This document shows, piece after piece, positions 5,665-5,757 of a DNA stretch of 5,757 bases; position 1 is the stretch's first letter; the number at the start of each line of letters is the position of its first letter. Source of the stretch: Cyanobacteria bacterium UBA11370 (GTDB lineage Bacteria; Cyanobacteriota; Cyanobacteriia; Cyanobacteriales; Coleofasciculaceae); the NCBI GenBank assembly GCA_003486645.1, contig DNGI01000398.1, positions 11,823-17,579 on the forward strand, in the 5' to 3' direction. The translations under genes were made by a program, and so were the position numbers. The notes under the pieces were generated by a model. It did not search any database, was not told the origin of the DNA, and saw only the letters and a list, made by a program, of their open reading frames with translations.

Positions 5665-5757
5665 TTTACAGGACTTACGCAAGTGTCACAATAAAATCAA
5701 CTTGTAGGGTGCGTCAGACCAATTTATTGATCGAGATAATCAGGGTTTGCTCGTCTG
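5665..5757. repeat. probable fragment of a dispersed cyanobacterial repeat, cut by the window end
   Basis: The stretches ACAGGACTTACGCA (5668-5681) and TTGTAGGGTGCGTCAGAC (5703-5719, leading T at 5702) look like sequences I recall as frequent between genes in cyanobacterial genomes, at mobile-element ends and in small hairpin repeats. CAGAC (5715-5719) is complementary to GTCTG at the last five bases (5753-5757). This would fit a hairpin element whose right arm continues beyond the window. No open reading frame was found here. The assignment is from memory and has not been checked. Confidence 0.35.

Overview
The window looks like a cyanobacterial chromosome segment, probably from a filamentous or colonial species. 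Three things point that way. The octamer GCGATCGC (HIP1, the hallmark cyanobacterial palindrome) occurs six times in the right half. The molybdate permease and ATPase are fused into one ModBC polypeptide, an arrangement known from cyanobacteria such as Anabaena. Short tandem repeats with 7- and 9-base periods are also present. Base composition is AT-rich. The species cannot be named from the sequence.

Left half (1-2626, + strand). A 9-base tandem array (12-66) lies at the left edge. It is followed by a small two-helix membrane protein of unknown function (181-468), then two tandem paralogous lipoproteins (692-1873 and 2012-2626). The lipoproteins share their Shine-Dalgarno region, signal peptide and a C-terminal domain of about 155 residues. 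Only the first carries an additional central FG-GAP/VCBS-like domain with a CGSGGC loop. No specific function can be assigned to any of these three genes.

Right half (2735-5566, - strand). This is a molybdate ABC transporter read right to left: modA (periplasmic molybdate-binding lipoprotein, 5566-4751), then modBC (permease-ATPase fusion, 4591-2735). ModA should capture molybdate in the periplasm and deliver it to the ModB part, with the ModC part supplying ATP hydrolysis. The molybdenum would feed cofactor synthesis, for example for nitrate reductase, but no cofactor gene is visible here. The two genes are probably one transcription unit. The 159-base spacer contains an inverted repeat close to the modBC start, and nested inverted repeats upstream of modA are operator candidates. 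The right edge carries what looks like part of a dispersed cyanobacterial repeat, cut off by the window end.

The most notable observation is at the ModB/ModC junction. It is built from an in-frame heptanucleotide tandem array (3797-3843). Loss or gain of one or two 7-base units would shift the frame, stop translation within about 4-15 codons and disconnect the ATPase from the permease. The array could therefore act as a mutational switch on molybdate uptake. This is inference from sequence and needs population or cross-strain data.
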